Assembly: GCA_963827155.1 (NCBI GenBank)
Contig: CAWGZV010000002.1
Location: 1,302,001-1,366,000, forward strand
Source: UTCFX2 sp963827155
GTDB lineage: Bacteria; Chloroflexota; Anaerolineae; Anaerolineales; UBA4823
Length of the DNA: 64,000 nt
Direction: 5' to 3'
The first letter of the stretch is position 1. Every line of letters begins with the position of its first letter. The notes beneath the pieces are model-generated. The model did not search any database, was not told the origin of the DNA, and saw only the letters and a list, made by a program, of their open reading frames with translations. Shown in pieces: positions 27,489-36,869 of the stretch. A program made the position numbers and the translations under genes.

Positions 27489-28301
27489 ATGACCGCAGAA
27501 GAGCGATTGATCAACGAGCTGGCGAAAGAGGCCGGCGTCACCGTGCGCACGATCCGCTACTATATGGACCAGGGCTTGCTGCCCCCGCCCACCCCGAGCG
27601 GGCGGTACGCCCATTTCAGCCAGCAGCACCTCGACCGCCTGAGGCTGATCCGCAAGCTCAAAGAGCTCCACCTGCCGCTGGAGGAGATCAAACGAATCCT
27701 GGATACCACCCCTCCCGAGGAAATCGAGCAGCTTCTGTCAGATCAAGATGATTTCTCGGAGCGGACCGGCAGATCTGCGACGAGATTTCAAGTGGGCGAT
27801 TCGGTTTACCCAGACTTTAAGCTCGTGCCCTTTGCGAAAGATGAGGACAAACCGAAGACGGACAACGCCCAATTTGCAGATATTAATAAATTCGAAATTT
27901 TTGAACCGGAGGAGCAGGCTCTGCGGTCCAATCCCAAGGGGATCATTCCTAATGACGCCCTGGAGGAGGCTCTACCTGGAGGCGTCGGCGACGAAGCCGC
28001 CCCAGATCCAGCCCAGATACGCTCCGTTCGGGATAGCGCCCCAGGCAAAGACGCCCTGGATTACATCGCCAGGATCTCCAGCTCGCAGCAGCGGCTGAGA
28101 AGCCCGCAGCCCTCCAGGTTAAGCGGAACCGGCCCTTCAAGCGTCCCACCTACGCCGCCGCCGCCCAACCAGGAGCGCTGGCAGCGCATCCCGCTTGCCC
28201 CGGGGGTGGAGCTGCACGTTCTAGAGTCCGCTGACCCCGAACTCAAGCGGATGGTCGAGGCGCTCATCCAGGAGGCGAGGTGGATATTTTCAACGCCGTG
28301 A
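27489..28301 (+). CDS. MerR-family transcriptional regulator with long C-terminal extension
   Basis: 270 residues. The N-terminal MerR winged helix (about 8-75) reads INELAKEAGVTVRTIRYYM, GRYAHFSQQHLDRLRLI and LPLEEIKRILDTTPPEEIE. The remaining 190 residues are not a known effector domain: they are acidic, then Pro/Ser-rich with a run of prolines near residue 220, and end in LAPGVELHVLES and a helix MVEALIQEARWIF. That tail might sense a ligand or bind a partner. The gene is followed, after a repeat cluster, by a VWA protein on the same strand. I recall MerR genes next to VWA/VIT genes in other Chloroflexota (to be checked). Confidence 0.8.
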   Translation: MTAEERLINELAKEAGVTVRTIRYYMDQGLLPPPTPSGRYAHFSQQHLDRLRLIRKLKELHLPLEEIKRILDTTPPEEIEQLLSDQDDFSERTGRSATRFQVGDSVYPDFKLVPFAKDEDKPKTDNAQFADINKFEIFEPEEQALRSNPKGIIPNDALEEALPGGVGDEAAPDPAQIRSVRDSAPGKDALDYIARISSSQQRLRSPQPSRLSGTGPSSVPPTPPPPNQERWQRIPLAPGVELHVLESADPELKRMVEALIQEARWIFSTP

Positions 28302-28315
28302 GCGGCGGTCTCTCC

Positions 28316-28745
28316 TGTCATTGCGAGGAACGGAGTGACCGTCATTCTTTGACGGCAAGCAATCTCGAAGCGACCGTCGTTCTTTGACGGCAAGCAATCT
28401 GAGACTTGCAACCGCCGAGATTGCTTCGCAAAGAACACTCGCAATGACAGTAGCCCTGTCATTGAGAGGAACGGAGTGACCGTCGTTCTTTGACGGCAAG
28501 CAATCTCGAAGCCTTGCGACCGCCGAGATTGCTTCGCGGCAAGCAATCATGACAGTAGCCTGTCATTGAGAACGGAGTGACCGTCGTTCTTTGACGGCAA
28601 GCAATCTGAGCCTTGCGACCGCCGAGAATTGCCGAAGAACTCTCGCAATGACAGTAGCCATGTCATTGCGAGGAACGGAGTGACCGTCGTTCTTTGACGG
28701 CAAGCAATCTCGAAGCGACCGTCATTCTTTGACGGCAAGCAATCT
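28316..28745. repeat. Palindromic repeat family B, cluster 1 (variant with inserted mini-hairpin)
   Basis: Alternating copies of TGTCATTGCGAGGAACGGAG and its reverse partner AGATTGCTTCG...CGCAATGACA. In this cluster the unit is interrupted by CCGTCGTTCTTTGACGGCA, a mini-hairpin (CCGTC/GACGG) present in about seven near-identical copies and absent from the other clusters. The cluster fills the gap between the MerR and VWA genes; short ORFs in it are artefacts of the repeat. Confidence 0.85.
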
Positions 28746-28838
28746 GTATAGGCAGCGGCAGAAGGCCGCCCTGGTGCACGGCGGGATGGGTGCACGCAAA
28801 GTCTCGAATTTTGAAACAAAATAGGAAGGGAGATTGAA

Positions 28839-30077
28839 ATGGACGGGACAAAAATTTCTTTATCGGTAGAGGCAGACCTGGACCTGGTAGCGCAATCGGC
28901 GGAGACCGAGCGGATCATCGAAATCGCGGTGAACGCCCCAACTGCTGTAAAGCGCGGCGAGCGCCCAGCCCTCAACCTGGCGCTGGTGCTGGACCGCAGC
29001 GGCTCGATGAGCGGCGATAAGATCGTCTATGCGAAAAAAGCCGCCCTGCACGTACTCGACCTGCTTGACGAACGAGACCAGGTCGCCCTGGTGATCTATG
29101 ACGACAATATCGACGTGCTGTCGAAGAGCGTGCCGGTCACACCCAGCAATCGGGAGACCGTCAAGCAGCTCTTGAAGCTGGTGGAATCGCGCGGCTCCAC
29201 GGCGCTGTGCGGGGGCTGGCTGACAGGCTGCGAACAGATCGCCGGGGCAGCTCGAAACGGCTCGCTCAACCGGGCTCTGCTGCTCACCGACGGGCTGGCG
29301 AACGTGGGGATCACCGACCCCGAGCAGATCGCCACGCACGCCTACGAGCTGGCTCAGCGCGGGATCACCACCTCCACTTTTGGGATCGGACTGGGATACA
29401 ACCACACCCTGCTGGAGGCCATATCCAACCGGGGCGGCGGCAGCTACTACTTCATCGAGACCCCAGCCGAGATCCCAGGCATCTTCCTGCGAGAGTTCAA
29501 CGAGCTCTCGACTGCGACGGCGCTGGAGGTGGAAGTCGGGATTGAGATTCCCGCCGGAGTCGAGCTCGAAGCCTTGGGGGATTGGAGCGTCCGGCATGCC
29601 GGAGGATCGCTCCTTATCAGCCTGGGGTCGATGTTCAGCGCCCGCCGCCAGCCGCTCTATTTCAAGGCGAAGTTCGAGCCTGCCATGCTGGGGGCGCAGA
29701 TCCCGCTCCAGGTGGGGCTGAAGGGTGAGTATGAGGATGGATCTTCGTTCGAAGTCCGCTCGCAGATCATGTTCCGCGCCGCAGACCCACAGATAGTCTC
29801 AGCAGCGCCGCGGAACAGCGAAATGCTCGCCCGCTACGCCGAAGTGGAGATTGCCCAGGTGTCGAGCGAAGCCCTGAAGCTGGAGCACCAGGGTCTGCAC
29901 GCCCAGGCATCTGCGATGGTGATGAATTCCTTGATGGACAACGCAAAGTTTCTCGACGATGCGCAGCTGGTAGAGTATAAAGTTATCGCCAAAGAGATGG
30001 CTCGCGGGATGGACGAATCCGAGCGCAAGCAGCGCCATTTCCAATCCTACGAGAGAAAGCGCAGCCGCCCGAATTAG
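28839..30077 (+). CDS. VWA-domain protein (complete MIDAS)
   Basis: 412 residues, start at ATG 28839 after GGAAGGGAG. A short N-terminal strand region is followed by a von Willebrand A domain (about 45-215) with a full metal-ion site: DRSGSMS, the Thr in RGSTALCGG and the Asp in LLTDGLANVG. The C-terminal half (about 220-410) contains beta strands and a helical tail rich in charged residues. There is no signal peptide, so it is probably cytoplasmic and binds a partner through Mg2+. The MerR gene upstream may control it. Confidence 0.85.
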   Translation: MDGTKISLSVEADLDLVAQSAETERIIEIAVNAPTAVKRGERPALNLALVLDRSGSMSGDKIVYAKKAALHVLDLLDERDQVALVIYDDNIDVLSKSVPVTPSNRETVKQLLKLVESRGSTALCGGWLTGCEQIAGAARNGSLNRALLLTDGLANVGITDPEQIATHAYELAQRGITTSTFGIGLGYNHTLLEAISNRGGGSYYFIETPAEIPGIFLREFNELSTATALEVEVGIEIPAGVELEALGDWSVRHAGGSLLISLGSMFSARRQPLYFKAKFEPAMLGAQIPLQVGLKGEYEDGSSFEVRSQIMFRAADPQIVSAAPRNSEMLARYAEVEIAQVSSEALKLEHQGLHAQASAMVMNSLMDNAKFLDDAQLVEYKVIAKEMARGMDESERKQRHFQSYERKRSRPN

Positions 30078-30096
30078 CGCCCAGTGAATAGAAGGA

Positions 30097-30161
30097 TTAA
30101 ACCGCAAAAGACGCGAAGATCTTGAAAATCTTCGCGTCCTTGGCGAACTTAGCGGTTTAAT
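30097..30161. repeat. Palindromic repeat family C, complete copy between convergent genes
   Basis: TTAAACCGC...GCGGTTTAA ends and an 11-bp perfect inner stem GACGCGAAGAT/ATCTTCGCGTC. It sits between the convergent VWA and epimerase-like genes and may terminate transcription in both directions. Confidence 0.8.
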
Positions 30162-30173
30162 CGCTTGCGACTT

Positions 30174-31223
30174 TTATCTCCCCAATACCCCCGGCTTCTT
30201 GCCCTGAAAAGCAACCGCAGCCAGGTCGGTTTCGATCACCTGGTTGGGTCCGAGGATCAGAGCGCTGCCGTTCTTGATCGCATTCGGCACGCCTGCCGGC
30301 GGGTAGCTGGAGAAAGGCTCGAGGGCGCAGTTGTAGGTCCGCCCGTACCAGGGATAATCGTTGTGCCCGCCGTAGACCTGCCACATCCACAGATATTTAA
30401 AGAGGTCAGCGTCCCAGCTCAGCCCAAAACTCACCCCCAGGCGCGGGTTGGTGATCGTGTACCAGCCGTCGGTCAGCTCTTTGAAGAACACCACGTCCAC
30501 CGAGCGCGCCTCGGGAGGCAGCACCTGGCGGATATCCTGGAGCTTGCCGGTGCGCCGGTTGGGCACCATCGGGAAGTCATAATCGCCGCCCGGCTCCCAC
30601 AGCCCGTTCGGGTGGAAGGCGAGCACCTCCACTTTCTTCGCCGAGGTATCGACCAGGCAGCCGGCTTCGAGGAAAGGCACGCCCAGGGAGGGATGGTGAC
30701 CCCACATGACCGCGAACTCCGCGGCCGATTCGTTGACCAGGCGCTCGTGGATGAACAGCGCCGCGGCGTCTTTCTTCAACGTCATGGTGCGCTCGAGGGT
30801 GAGCGGGGAACGGTAGGTCCGCACCCAGGTCCGCAGCGAGACGACCGCCGGGGTATCCTCGACCACCGCGGCTTCAAAAGGCAGCAGCGAGACTTCGCCG
30901 TGCAGCCCCTGGAAGGTGCCCAGATACGGCTCTGAAGCCCAGCCCGCAGAGGGCAGCACTTCCTGCCAGCCGCCGTAGAAGTAGTCGTGGAAGGCGCCTT
31001 CAGGCAGGGCGCTGGTGGCGACGAAGGGCTTGCGCAGCTCGATCGGCGACTGCCACATGAAGTCCAGGTCGAGGGGTTTGTAGGTGAACTCGAAGATATC
31101 GGCGCCCTTATCGACCAGCACGCCGACCCGCAGGAGCTCGTTCTCGAGGAACGCGACCTTCATCCCCCGGTAGGTGTAATCGAGGCTGATCCGGCAGCCT
31201 GCCTTTCTTCCATAAGTGTACAT
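30174..31223 (-). CDS. Aldose 1-epimerase-like protein (DUF4432-type)
   Basis: 349 residues. The N-terminus LENELLRVGVLVDKGADIFEF with MWQSP resembles the galactose-mutarotase superfamily, in particular the DUF4432 branch. VMWGHHPSLGVPFLE carries the His expected in the active site, and WDADLFKYLWMWQVYGG lies near the C-terminus. It would interconvert anomers of, or bind, a sugar or sugar acid. It is the last gene of the sugar locus, about 225 bp after the permease gene with a split repeat between. The name DUF4432 is from memory. Confidence 0.75.
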   Translation of the reverse strand: MYTYGRKAGCRISLDYTYRGMKVAFLENELLRVGVLVDKGADIFEFTYKPLDLDFMWQSPIELRKPFVATSALPEGAFHDYFYGGWQEVLPSAGWASEPYLGTFQGLHGEVSLLPFEAAVVEDTPAVVSLRTWVRTYRSPLTLERTMTLKKDAAALFIHERLVNESAAEFAVMWGHHPSLGVPFLEAGCLVDTSAKKVEVLAFHPNGLWEPGGDYDFPMVPNRRTGKLQDIRQVLPPEARSVDVVFFKELTDGWYTITNPRLGVSFGLSWDADLFKYLWMWQVYGGHNDYPWYGRTYNCALEPFSSYPPAGVPNAIKNGSALILGPNQVIETDLAAVAFQGKKPGVLGR

Positions 31224-31255
31224 GCCTCACTCCTTGTTATCAGAATTAAGAACAA

Positions 31256-31446
31256 ATTTCAACGCAAAGACGCAAAGACCGCCAAGAATATTAATTTTCA
31301 GAAAAGCATCGCACTCTGCAAGTCTTTTCTTTATATTCGTTTATTAATAATTTCATCCAAATCATACACCGGCTAATCCAAAACGCATTGCATTCTTTGT
31401 AATTAAATAATCCTTCGCGAGCTTTGCGTCTTGGCGTTTCGTTTCT
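31256..31446. repeat. Palindromic repeat family C, split copy
   Basis: Left arm CAACGCAAAGACGCAAAGACC at 31259-31280 and right arm GCGAGCTTTGCGTCTTGGCGTTTCG at 31418-31442 are separated by about 135 bp of AT-rich sequence instead of the usual 20-30. Confidence 0.6.
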
Positions 31447-31448
31447 TT

Positions 31449-32423
31449 TCATCCTCGACTGAAGAGCTTCGAGAAACCGCGGCCGATCGAGTTCTTCCAC
31501 ATGTCCAAGCCTACGGCGGCGATGATCACGATCCCCAACGTGATCTCCTGCCAGGAGGCCGGCACGGCGAGCAGGTTCAGCCCGTTCTGTACGACGGCGA
31601 CGGTCATGGCGCCCACCAGGGTAGCCATCATGCTCCCGTAGCCCCCGACCAGGCTGGCGCCGCCGATCACTGCCGCGGCGATCGACTGCAATCCCAGCTC
31701 CTGCCCGTAGTTGGGCGAGCCCGAGTTCAGCCAGGCAGTCAGCAGCACCCCGCCGATGCCGGCAGTCAGCCCGGCGACCACGAAAGCGACCATTTTGCTG
31801 CGGTTCACGGCGATGCCAGTCAGCCGGGCGGCGGATTCGTTGCCGCCCACGGCGTAGATCGCCCGCCCCGGGATGGTGTTGCGCAGGAAGAGCGACGCCA
31901 GGGCATAGAGGATCACCACATAGTAAAACGGCAGGGGAATGCCGAGGAACTTGCCGTAAAAGAGCGGCTCGAGCTGGTCGGATACCGAAAAGATCGGGGT
32001 GCCGCCGGTGATCAGGAAAGCCAGCCCGCGGTAGATGCTCATCGTCGCCAGGGTGACGATGAAGGACGGGATCCTGCCGTAGGTGGACAGGAAGCCGTTG
32101 ATCGCGCCGCACCCCACCCCGAGCAGCAGCACCAGCAGGATGCCCACAGGCAGGGGCAACCCCATATTCTTGACCAGGATCGCCAGCGTGCAGCAGACGA
32201 GCGCGACGGTCGAGCCGGGCGAAAGGTCGATCCCGCCAGTGAGGATCACCAGGGTGGCGCCGATCGCAACGACTGCCACCGTGGCGACCTGGAGCGAGAC
32301 GTTCGACAGGTTGGCGGGCATCAGGAAGCGGTCGGTCGCCAGGGTGACGACTGCAGAGACGATCAGGAAAGCGACCAGCGGGCCGGCGACTGTGGAACGA
32401 AAGAATTTCGATATGATCTCCAT
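31449..32423 (-). CDS. Sugar ABC transporter permease (RbsC type), system 2
   Basis: 324 residues, about nine to ten membrane helices. LVILTGGIDLSPGSTVALVC and GRIPSFIVTLATMSIYRGL are RbsC-family hallmarks, and YAVGGNESAARLTGI is the conserved cytoplasmic loop contacting the ATPase. It lies 12 bp after the RbsA-type ATPase gene 32436-34007, so the two are co-translated. It is the channel for the system with the duplicated binding protein (inference from order). Confidence 0.9.
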   Translation of the reverse strand: MEIISKFFRSTVAGPLVAFLIVSAVVTLATDRFLMPANLSNVSLQVATVAVVAIGATLVILTGGIDLSPGSTVALVCCTLAILVKNMGLPLPVGILLVLLLGVGCGAINGFLSTYGRIPSFIVTLATMSIYRGLAFLITGGTPIFSVSDQLEPLFYGKFLGIPLPFYYVVILYALASLFLRNTIPGRAIYAVGGNESAARLTGIAVNRSKMVAFVVAGLTAGIGGVLLTAWLNSGSPNYGQELGLQSIAAAVIGGASLVGGYGSMMATLVGAMTVAVVQNGLNLLAVPASWQEITLGIVIIAAVGLDMWKNSIGRGFSKLFSRG

Positions 32424-32435
32424 GATGACTCTCCT

Positions 32436-34007
32436 CTATGCTTCGGTGGGGGTCAGTTCGCCGTCTTCGCTCGGACCAACCCCAGACGCCAACCCGATCA
32501 ATTCATATTCGCTCAGCTTTTCCGCTGGGGTGATCTCCAGGATGCGCCCGTCGCGCACCACTGCCACCCGATCGCACATCGCCAGCAGCTCCGGAAAATC
32601 GGAGGAGATCAGGATGATGCTGATCCCGCTGCGGGTCAGCTCGTTGATCACGTTGTACACCTCCAGCTTGGCGCCGATGTCGATCCCCTGGGTGGGCTCG
32701 TCCATGATCAGCAATCGCGCCTGCGAGAAGAGCCAGCGCGCCACGATTACCTTCTGCTGGTTGCCGCCGGACAAATACTGAACCGAGCGGTCCAGGGCGG
32801 TGTGCGGGATGTTCATGCGATCGATATACATCTCTCCAAAGTGGTGCTCTTTGGTCAGGCTTATAAAAGGCCCCTGAAGGACTTCTTTCAAGCGAGAGAT
32901 GGTTATGTTCTTGGGACCTTCAAAGTTGAAGAAACAGCCGTCAGATTTGCGGTTCTCGGGCACCATACCGATCCCCGCGCTGACAGCAGCTTTTGGGGAG
33001 CGGAAGCCGGTCTTGTGGCTTTCGAACTCGATCTTGCCGGAGGTGGTCTTGTCTAAACCGTAGATGGCGCGGGCGATTTCGGTCCGCCCGGACCCGAGCA
33101 TCCCGCCCAGCCCGAAGACCTCGCCAACAAACACCTCAAAGCTCACATCGTGCACGCCGTTCTCGGTGCTCACATTCTCAACTCTTAGGCAGACTTCCGG
33201 GCGGACGTTGTGCTGCTTGGGGTAGTGCTGCTGGATGTCGAAACCGATCATCGAGCGCACCACATCGCCCATTTTAAGCTTGCCGATTGGGGCGGTGATC
33301 ACATGCTTGCCGTCTTTCAGGATCGTGACCCGGTCGGCGATCTGGAAGACCTCGTCCAAGCGATGGGAAATATAAATAATGGCTTTATTCTGGGCTGTCA
33401 GGCGCCGGATCAGCTCCATCAGGCGCTCGGTCTCTACCAGCCCCAATGCGGCAGTCGGCTCGTCCATGATCAGCAGGCTGGATTCGAGCGATATCGCCTT
33501 CGCAATTTCGACCAGCTGCTGCTCGGCGACAGAGAGGCTGCGCACGACTTCATCTGGGTCAATCGAGAGGGAAAGCTCTTCGAGCACCTGGCGCGTGCCG
33601 CGCTTCGCCGCAGCCCAATCGATCATCCCGGTTGGGGTGCGCGGGTGGCGCCCGAGAAAAATATTCTCCGTGACGCTTAGCGAGGGCACGAGTGAGAATT
33701 CCTGGTAGATGGTCGCCACTCCGGCGAGGCGGGCGTCCATCGGGTGGCGGAAATTCTGCGGCTGCCCTTTGAACAGGATCTCGCCCTTTTCGGGCTGGTG
33801 AACGCCGGCGATGCACTTCGCGAGGGTGGATTTTCCCGAGCCGTTCTCACCCAGCAGGGCATGGACCTCTCCCGGGAAGACGGTCAGCGAGACGTCGTCG
33901 AGCGCCTGCACTCCTGGGAAGGCTTTGTAGATGCCCCGCACCTCCCAGATGGCGTCATTGGGTGGGATTTCGCGCACGGCTGGTTGTTCTGCGGTTATGT
34001 CGCTCAT
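32436..34007 (-). CDS. Sugar ABC transporter double ATPase (RbsA type), system 2
   Basis: 523 residues, the usual two fused ATPase halves. The first half has Walker A GENGSGKST, signature LSVAEQQ and LLIMDEPTAALG. The second half has a degenerate Walker A (GSGRTEIARA), LSGGNQQKVIV and LLIMDEPTQGID, as in RbsA/XylG/MglA. It powers the monosaccharide importer with the permease just downstream. The sugar is not deducible, but the surrounding KDG/KDPG enzymes point to a sugar acid or its precursor. Confidence 0.92.
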   Translation of the reverse strand: MSDITAEQPAVREIPPNDAIWEVRGIYKAFPGVQALDDVSLTVFPGEVHALLGENGSGKSTLAKCIAGVHQPEKGEILFKGQPQNFRHPMDARLAGVATIYQEFSLVPSLSVTENIFLGRHPRTPTGMIDWAAAKRGTRQVLEELSLSIDPDEVVRSLSVAEQQLVEIAKAISLESSLLIMDEPTAALGLVETERLMELIRRLTAQNKAIIYISHRLDEVFQIADRVTILKDGKHVITAPIGKLKMGDVVRSMIGFDIQQHYPKQHNVRPEVCLRVENVSTENGVHDVSFEVFVGEVFGLGGMLGSGRTEIARAIYGLDKTTSGKIEFESHKTGFRSPKAAVSAGIGMVPENRKSDGCFFNFEGPKNITISRLKEVLQGPFISLTKEHHFGEMYIDRMNIPHTALDRSVQYLSGGNQQKVIVARWLFSQARLLIMDEPTQGIDIGAKLEVYNVINELTRSGISIILISSDFPELLAMCDRVAVVRDGRILEITPAEKLSEYELIGLASGVGPSEDGELTPTEA

Positions 34008-34127
34008 GCATTGCTCCCAGGTTGAATAGTTATTTCATTGGCTGAATTCATTTTACCTGAATCCGTCCGTTTCTGCCCCAGGAAAACCATTGTCTGGCGC
34101 TCCTGGGGCAGTGGAATTTGTGGTGCA

Positions 34128-34675
34128 TGTCATTGCGAGATTGCTTCGTCGCTGCGTTCCTCGCAAAGACATGCGAGTTAATGTCATTGCGAGCGTACTT
34201 TGCGAAGCAATCTCTGTTATCGTCGCCGCGAGATTGCTTCGTCGCTGTGCTCCTCGCAAAGACATGGGATTTGTCATTGCGAGCCGGTGTTCTTCCGGCG
34301 AAGCAATCTCTATGGTCGCTGGTCAGGAGATTGCTTCGTCACTCCGTTCCTCGCAAAGACATGCGAGTTAATGTCATTGCGAGCGTACTTTGCGAAGCAA
34401 TCTCTGTTATCGTCACCGCGAGATTGCTTCGTCGCTTTGCTCCTCGCAAAGACAAGGGATTTGTCATTGCGAGCCGGTGCTCTTCCGGCGAAGCAATCTC
34501 TGTGGTCGCTGGTCAGGAGATTGCTTCGTCACTCCGTTCCTCGCAATGACAAGGGATTTGTCATTGCGAGCCGGTGTTCTTCCGGCGAAGCAATCTCTAT
34601 GGTCGCTGGTCAGGAGATTGCTTCGTCGCTTTGCTCCTCGCAAAGACATGGAGAGGAGTGCGGTGAAGCAATCTC
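34128..34675. repeat. Palindromic repeat family B, cluster 2
   Basis: About nine or ten alternating modules of TGTCATTGCGAG...CGAAGCAATCTC and the reverse AGATTGCTTCGTC...CTCGCAAAGAC. Larger blocks of about 190 bp are themselves repeated (CATGCGAGTTAATGTC and GGAGATTGCTTCGTC recur), so the cluster grew by block duplication. It lies between the ATPase and the duplicated binding protein. Confidence 0.85.
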
Positions 34676-34691
34676 GAATGAACTCAGCGAA

Positions 34692-36869
34692 TTACGGTTT
34701 GGTGCAAGGATATTCCTTGGAGGGTTTTGGATCCAGCTCGTCGGGCTTGCACAGGAAGCCGTAGACGTTGTTGATGTCGGTCGTGATCGTGGGCGTCGCC
34801 ACCCAGCCGCCCGGGAACTTCCCGTTCAGCGCATCCAGCGTCACCTGCAGCGCCACCTTGCCCATGGTAAACGGGGTAGTGTTCTGCGTCCCTTCCCACA
34901 TCCCAGCCGCAATCTGCTCCATCCCGGTCGTGTCTCCGTCGTTGCCGAAGATCAGGATGTCCTGGCGGCCCAGCGCCTCGGCGGCTTTGTCCGCACCGAT
35001 CGCAATGTAGTCGTTCGCACAGACCACCAGCGTGATCTCGGGGTGCGCCTGGATCATGTCCATCATCGCCTTGTTGCCCGTCTCCACGTTCCACTCCGTC
35101 GGCAGCGAGGCCACGACTTCCATCTCCGGATAGTTCGCAAACGCATCCAGGAACCCGCCGATCCGCTCGGTCGAGTGATACCCCGGCAGCCCTTCCAGCA
35201 CCCCGACCTTCGCCTTACCATCCACCATCTTGGCAGCGTACTCGCCCAGGGCGGTCGTGCCCTTGCGCTGCGGGTATCCAACCACCGCGTTCACCGGCGT
35301 CGGGAAGGCCGCAATGTCTGAGTTCACGATCACCACCGCGATCCCGGCCTCCACCGCCTTCTTCACCAGCGGGGCGGCGGCGTTCTCGTCATGGGTCGAC
35401 AGGATGATCGCATCAACGCCCTGGGTCGTCACGTCCTGCAGCATCTTCATCTGCGTGGCGATGTCCGCTCCGCTCTGTGGGGCGAGCATGAAGGTCTCAA
35501 CTCCCAGCTCGGCTGCCAGGGCATCGATCCCCGCACCGATCGCCATGTAGTAGTTGAACTCCGTCGCCGGAGGCATGTAGGCGACCTTCACCGGGTTGCC
35601 GGCTTTGTAAGCTACCGGCGCAGTCGACTGCGAGCCCTCTTCCAACGGGACCAGCTCCTCAGCGCCTTCAGGCAGCGCATATTCAGGCGCAGCGGTCACG
35701 GCAGGCGCAGCAGCGGCAGCCGGAGCTTCGCATGGGTATTCTTTAGAGGGCTTTGGATCCAGCTCGTCGGGCTTGCACAGGAAGCTGTTGACGTTGTTGA
35801 TGTCGGTCGTGATCGTGGGCGTCGCCACCCAGCCGCCCGGGAACTTCCCGTTCAGCGCATCCAGCGTCACCTGCAGCGCCACCTTGCCCATGGTAAACGG
35901 GGTGGTGTTCTGCGTCCCTTCCCACATCCCAGCCGAGATCTGCTCCATCCCGGTCGTGTCTCCGTCGTTGCCGAAGATCAGGATGTCCTGGCGGCCCAGC
36001 GCCTCGGCGGCTTTGTCCGCACCGATCGCAATGTAGTCGTTCGCACAGACCACCAGCGTGATCTCGGGGTGCGCCTGGATCATGTCCATCATCGCCTTGT
36101 TGCCCGTCTCCACGTTCCACTCCGTCGGCAGCGAGGCCACGACTTCCATCTCCGGATAGTTCGCAAACGCATCCAGGAACCCGCCGATCCGCTCGGTCGA
36201 GTGATACCCCGGCAGCCCTTCCAGCACCCCGACCTTCGCCTTACCATCCACCATCTTGGCAGCGTACTCGCCCAGGGCGGTCGTGCCCTTGCGCTGCGGG
36301 TATCCCACCACCGCGTTCACCGGCGTCGGGAAGGCCGCAATGTCTGAGTTCACGATCACCACCGCGATCCCGGCCTCCACCGCCTTCTTGACCAGCGGGG
36401 CGGCGGCGTTCTCGTCGTGGGTCGACAGGATGATCGCATCAACGCCCTGGGTCGTCACGTCCTGCAGCATCTTCATCTGCGTGGCGATGTCCGCTCCGCT
36501 CTGTGGGGCGAGCATGAAGGTCTCAACTCCCAGCTCGGCTGCCAGGGCATCGATCCCCGCACCGATCGCCATGTAGTAGTTGAACTCCGTCGCCGGAGGC
36601 ATGTAGGCGACCTTCACCGGGTTGCCGGCTTTGTAAGCCACCGGCGCAGTCGACTGCGAGCCCTCTTCCAACGGGACCAGCTCCTCAGCGCCTTCAGGCA
36701 GCGCATATTCGCCAGCAGGTGCGGCGGGCGCGGCAGTTTCTGCCGGGGCTTCGGTCGCAGCGGGCGCAGCGGGCGCTTCGGTCGCTGGGGCAGTGGTTGG
36801 TGCTGCCGGTGCAGTACACGCCGCCAGGATGAAGGTCAGCGCCATCAAAATCGATAGAAATTTCTTCAT
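34692..36869 (-). CDS. Tandemly duplicated sugar-binding lipoprotein (two Peripla_BP_4 domains)
   Basis: 725 residues. I chose ATG 36869, which is well spaced from GGAGG; the GTG three codons upstream is too close to it. The lipobox is LAAC, followed by an Ala/Pro/Thr linker. Then come two ribose-binding-type domains, each beginning EYALPEGAEELVPLEEGSQ and ending FLCKPDELDPKPSKEYPC. The period is exactly 342 codons. By eye I count 12 nucleotide differences in about 975 bp, giving three amino-acid changes (S/A, N/Y, S/G). A linker EAPAAAAAPAVTAAP joins the domains. Normal binding proteins of this family have a single domain of about 330-350 residues. It should bind the substrate of system 2 outside the membrane. 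Confidence 0.92.
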   Translation of the reverse strand: MKKFLSILMALTFILAACTAPAAPTTAPATEAPAAPAATEAPAETAAPAAPAGEYALPEGAEELVPLEEGSQSTAPVAYKAGNPVKVAYMPPATEFNYYMAIGAGIDALAAELGVETFMLAPQSGADIATQMKMLQDVTTQGVDAIILSTHDENAAAPLVKKAVEAGIAVVIVNSDIAAFPTPVNAVVGYPQRKGTTALGEYAAKMVDGKAKVGVLEGLPGYHSTERIGGFLDAFANYPEMEVVASLPTEWNVETGNKAMMDMIQAHPEITLVVCANDYIAIGADKAAEALGRQDILIFGNDGDTTGMEQISAGMWEGTQNTTPFTMGKVALQVTLDALNGKFPGGWVATPTITTDINNVNSFLCKPDELDPKPSKEYPCEAPAAAAAPAVTAAPEYALPEGAEELVPLEEGSQSTAPVAYKAGNPVKVAYMPPATEFNYYMAIGAGIDALAAELGVETFMLAPQSGADIATQMKMLQDVTTQGVDAIILSTHDENAAAPLVKKAVEAGIAVVIVNSDIAAFPTPVNAVVGYPQRKGTTALGEYAAKMVDGKAKVGVLEGLPGYHSTERIGGFLDAFANYPEMEVVASLPTEWNVETGNKAMMDMIQAHPEITLVVCANDYIAIGADKAAEALGRQDILIFGNDGDTTGMEQIAAGMWEGTQNTTPFTMGKVALQVTLDALNGKFPGGWVATPTITTDINNVYGFLCKPDELDPKPSKEYPCTKP
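34711..36710. repeat. 1026-bp direct tandem duplication inside the binding-protein gene
   Basis: 34711-35684 and 35737-36710 are about 98.8% identical by eye. The unit is a multiple of three, so the frame is kept. Confidence 0.92.

Noticed and set aside
31431..33056. 541-codon ORF on the + strand over the Rbs genes
   Set aside because: Antisense shadow of the permease and ATPase genes, which carry all family motifs.
34090..34764. Long ORFs across family B clusters (also at 28290, 37988, 45054)
   Set aside because: Their peptides are the translated palindrome (CHCEPVF, RRLLRHSVPR and similar) and recur wherever the repeat lies; no ribosome sites.
34692..36869. The duplicated binding protein as a simple assembly artefact
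   Set aside because: The two copies differ at about 12 scattered sites including three amino-acid changes and have a distinct linker, so they are not a mere echo. Strain mixing cannot be excluded and is listed as a refutation test.
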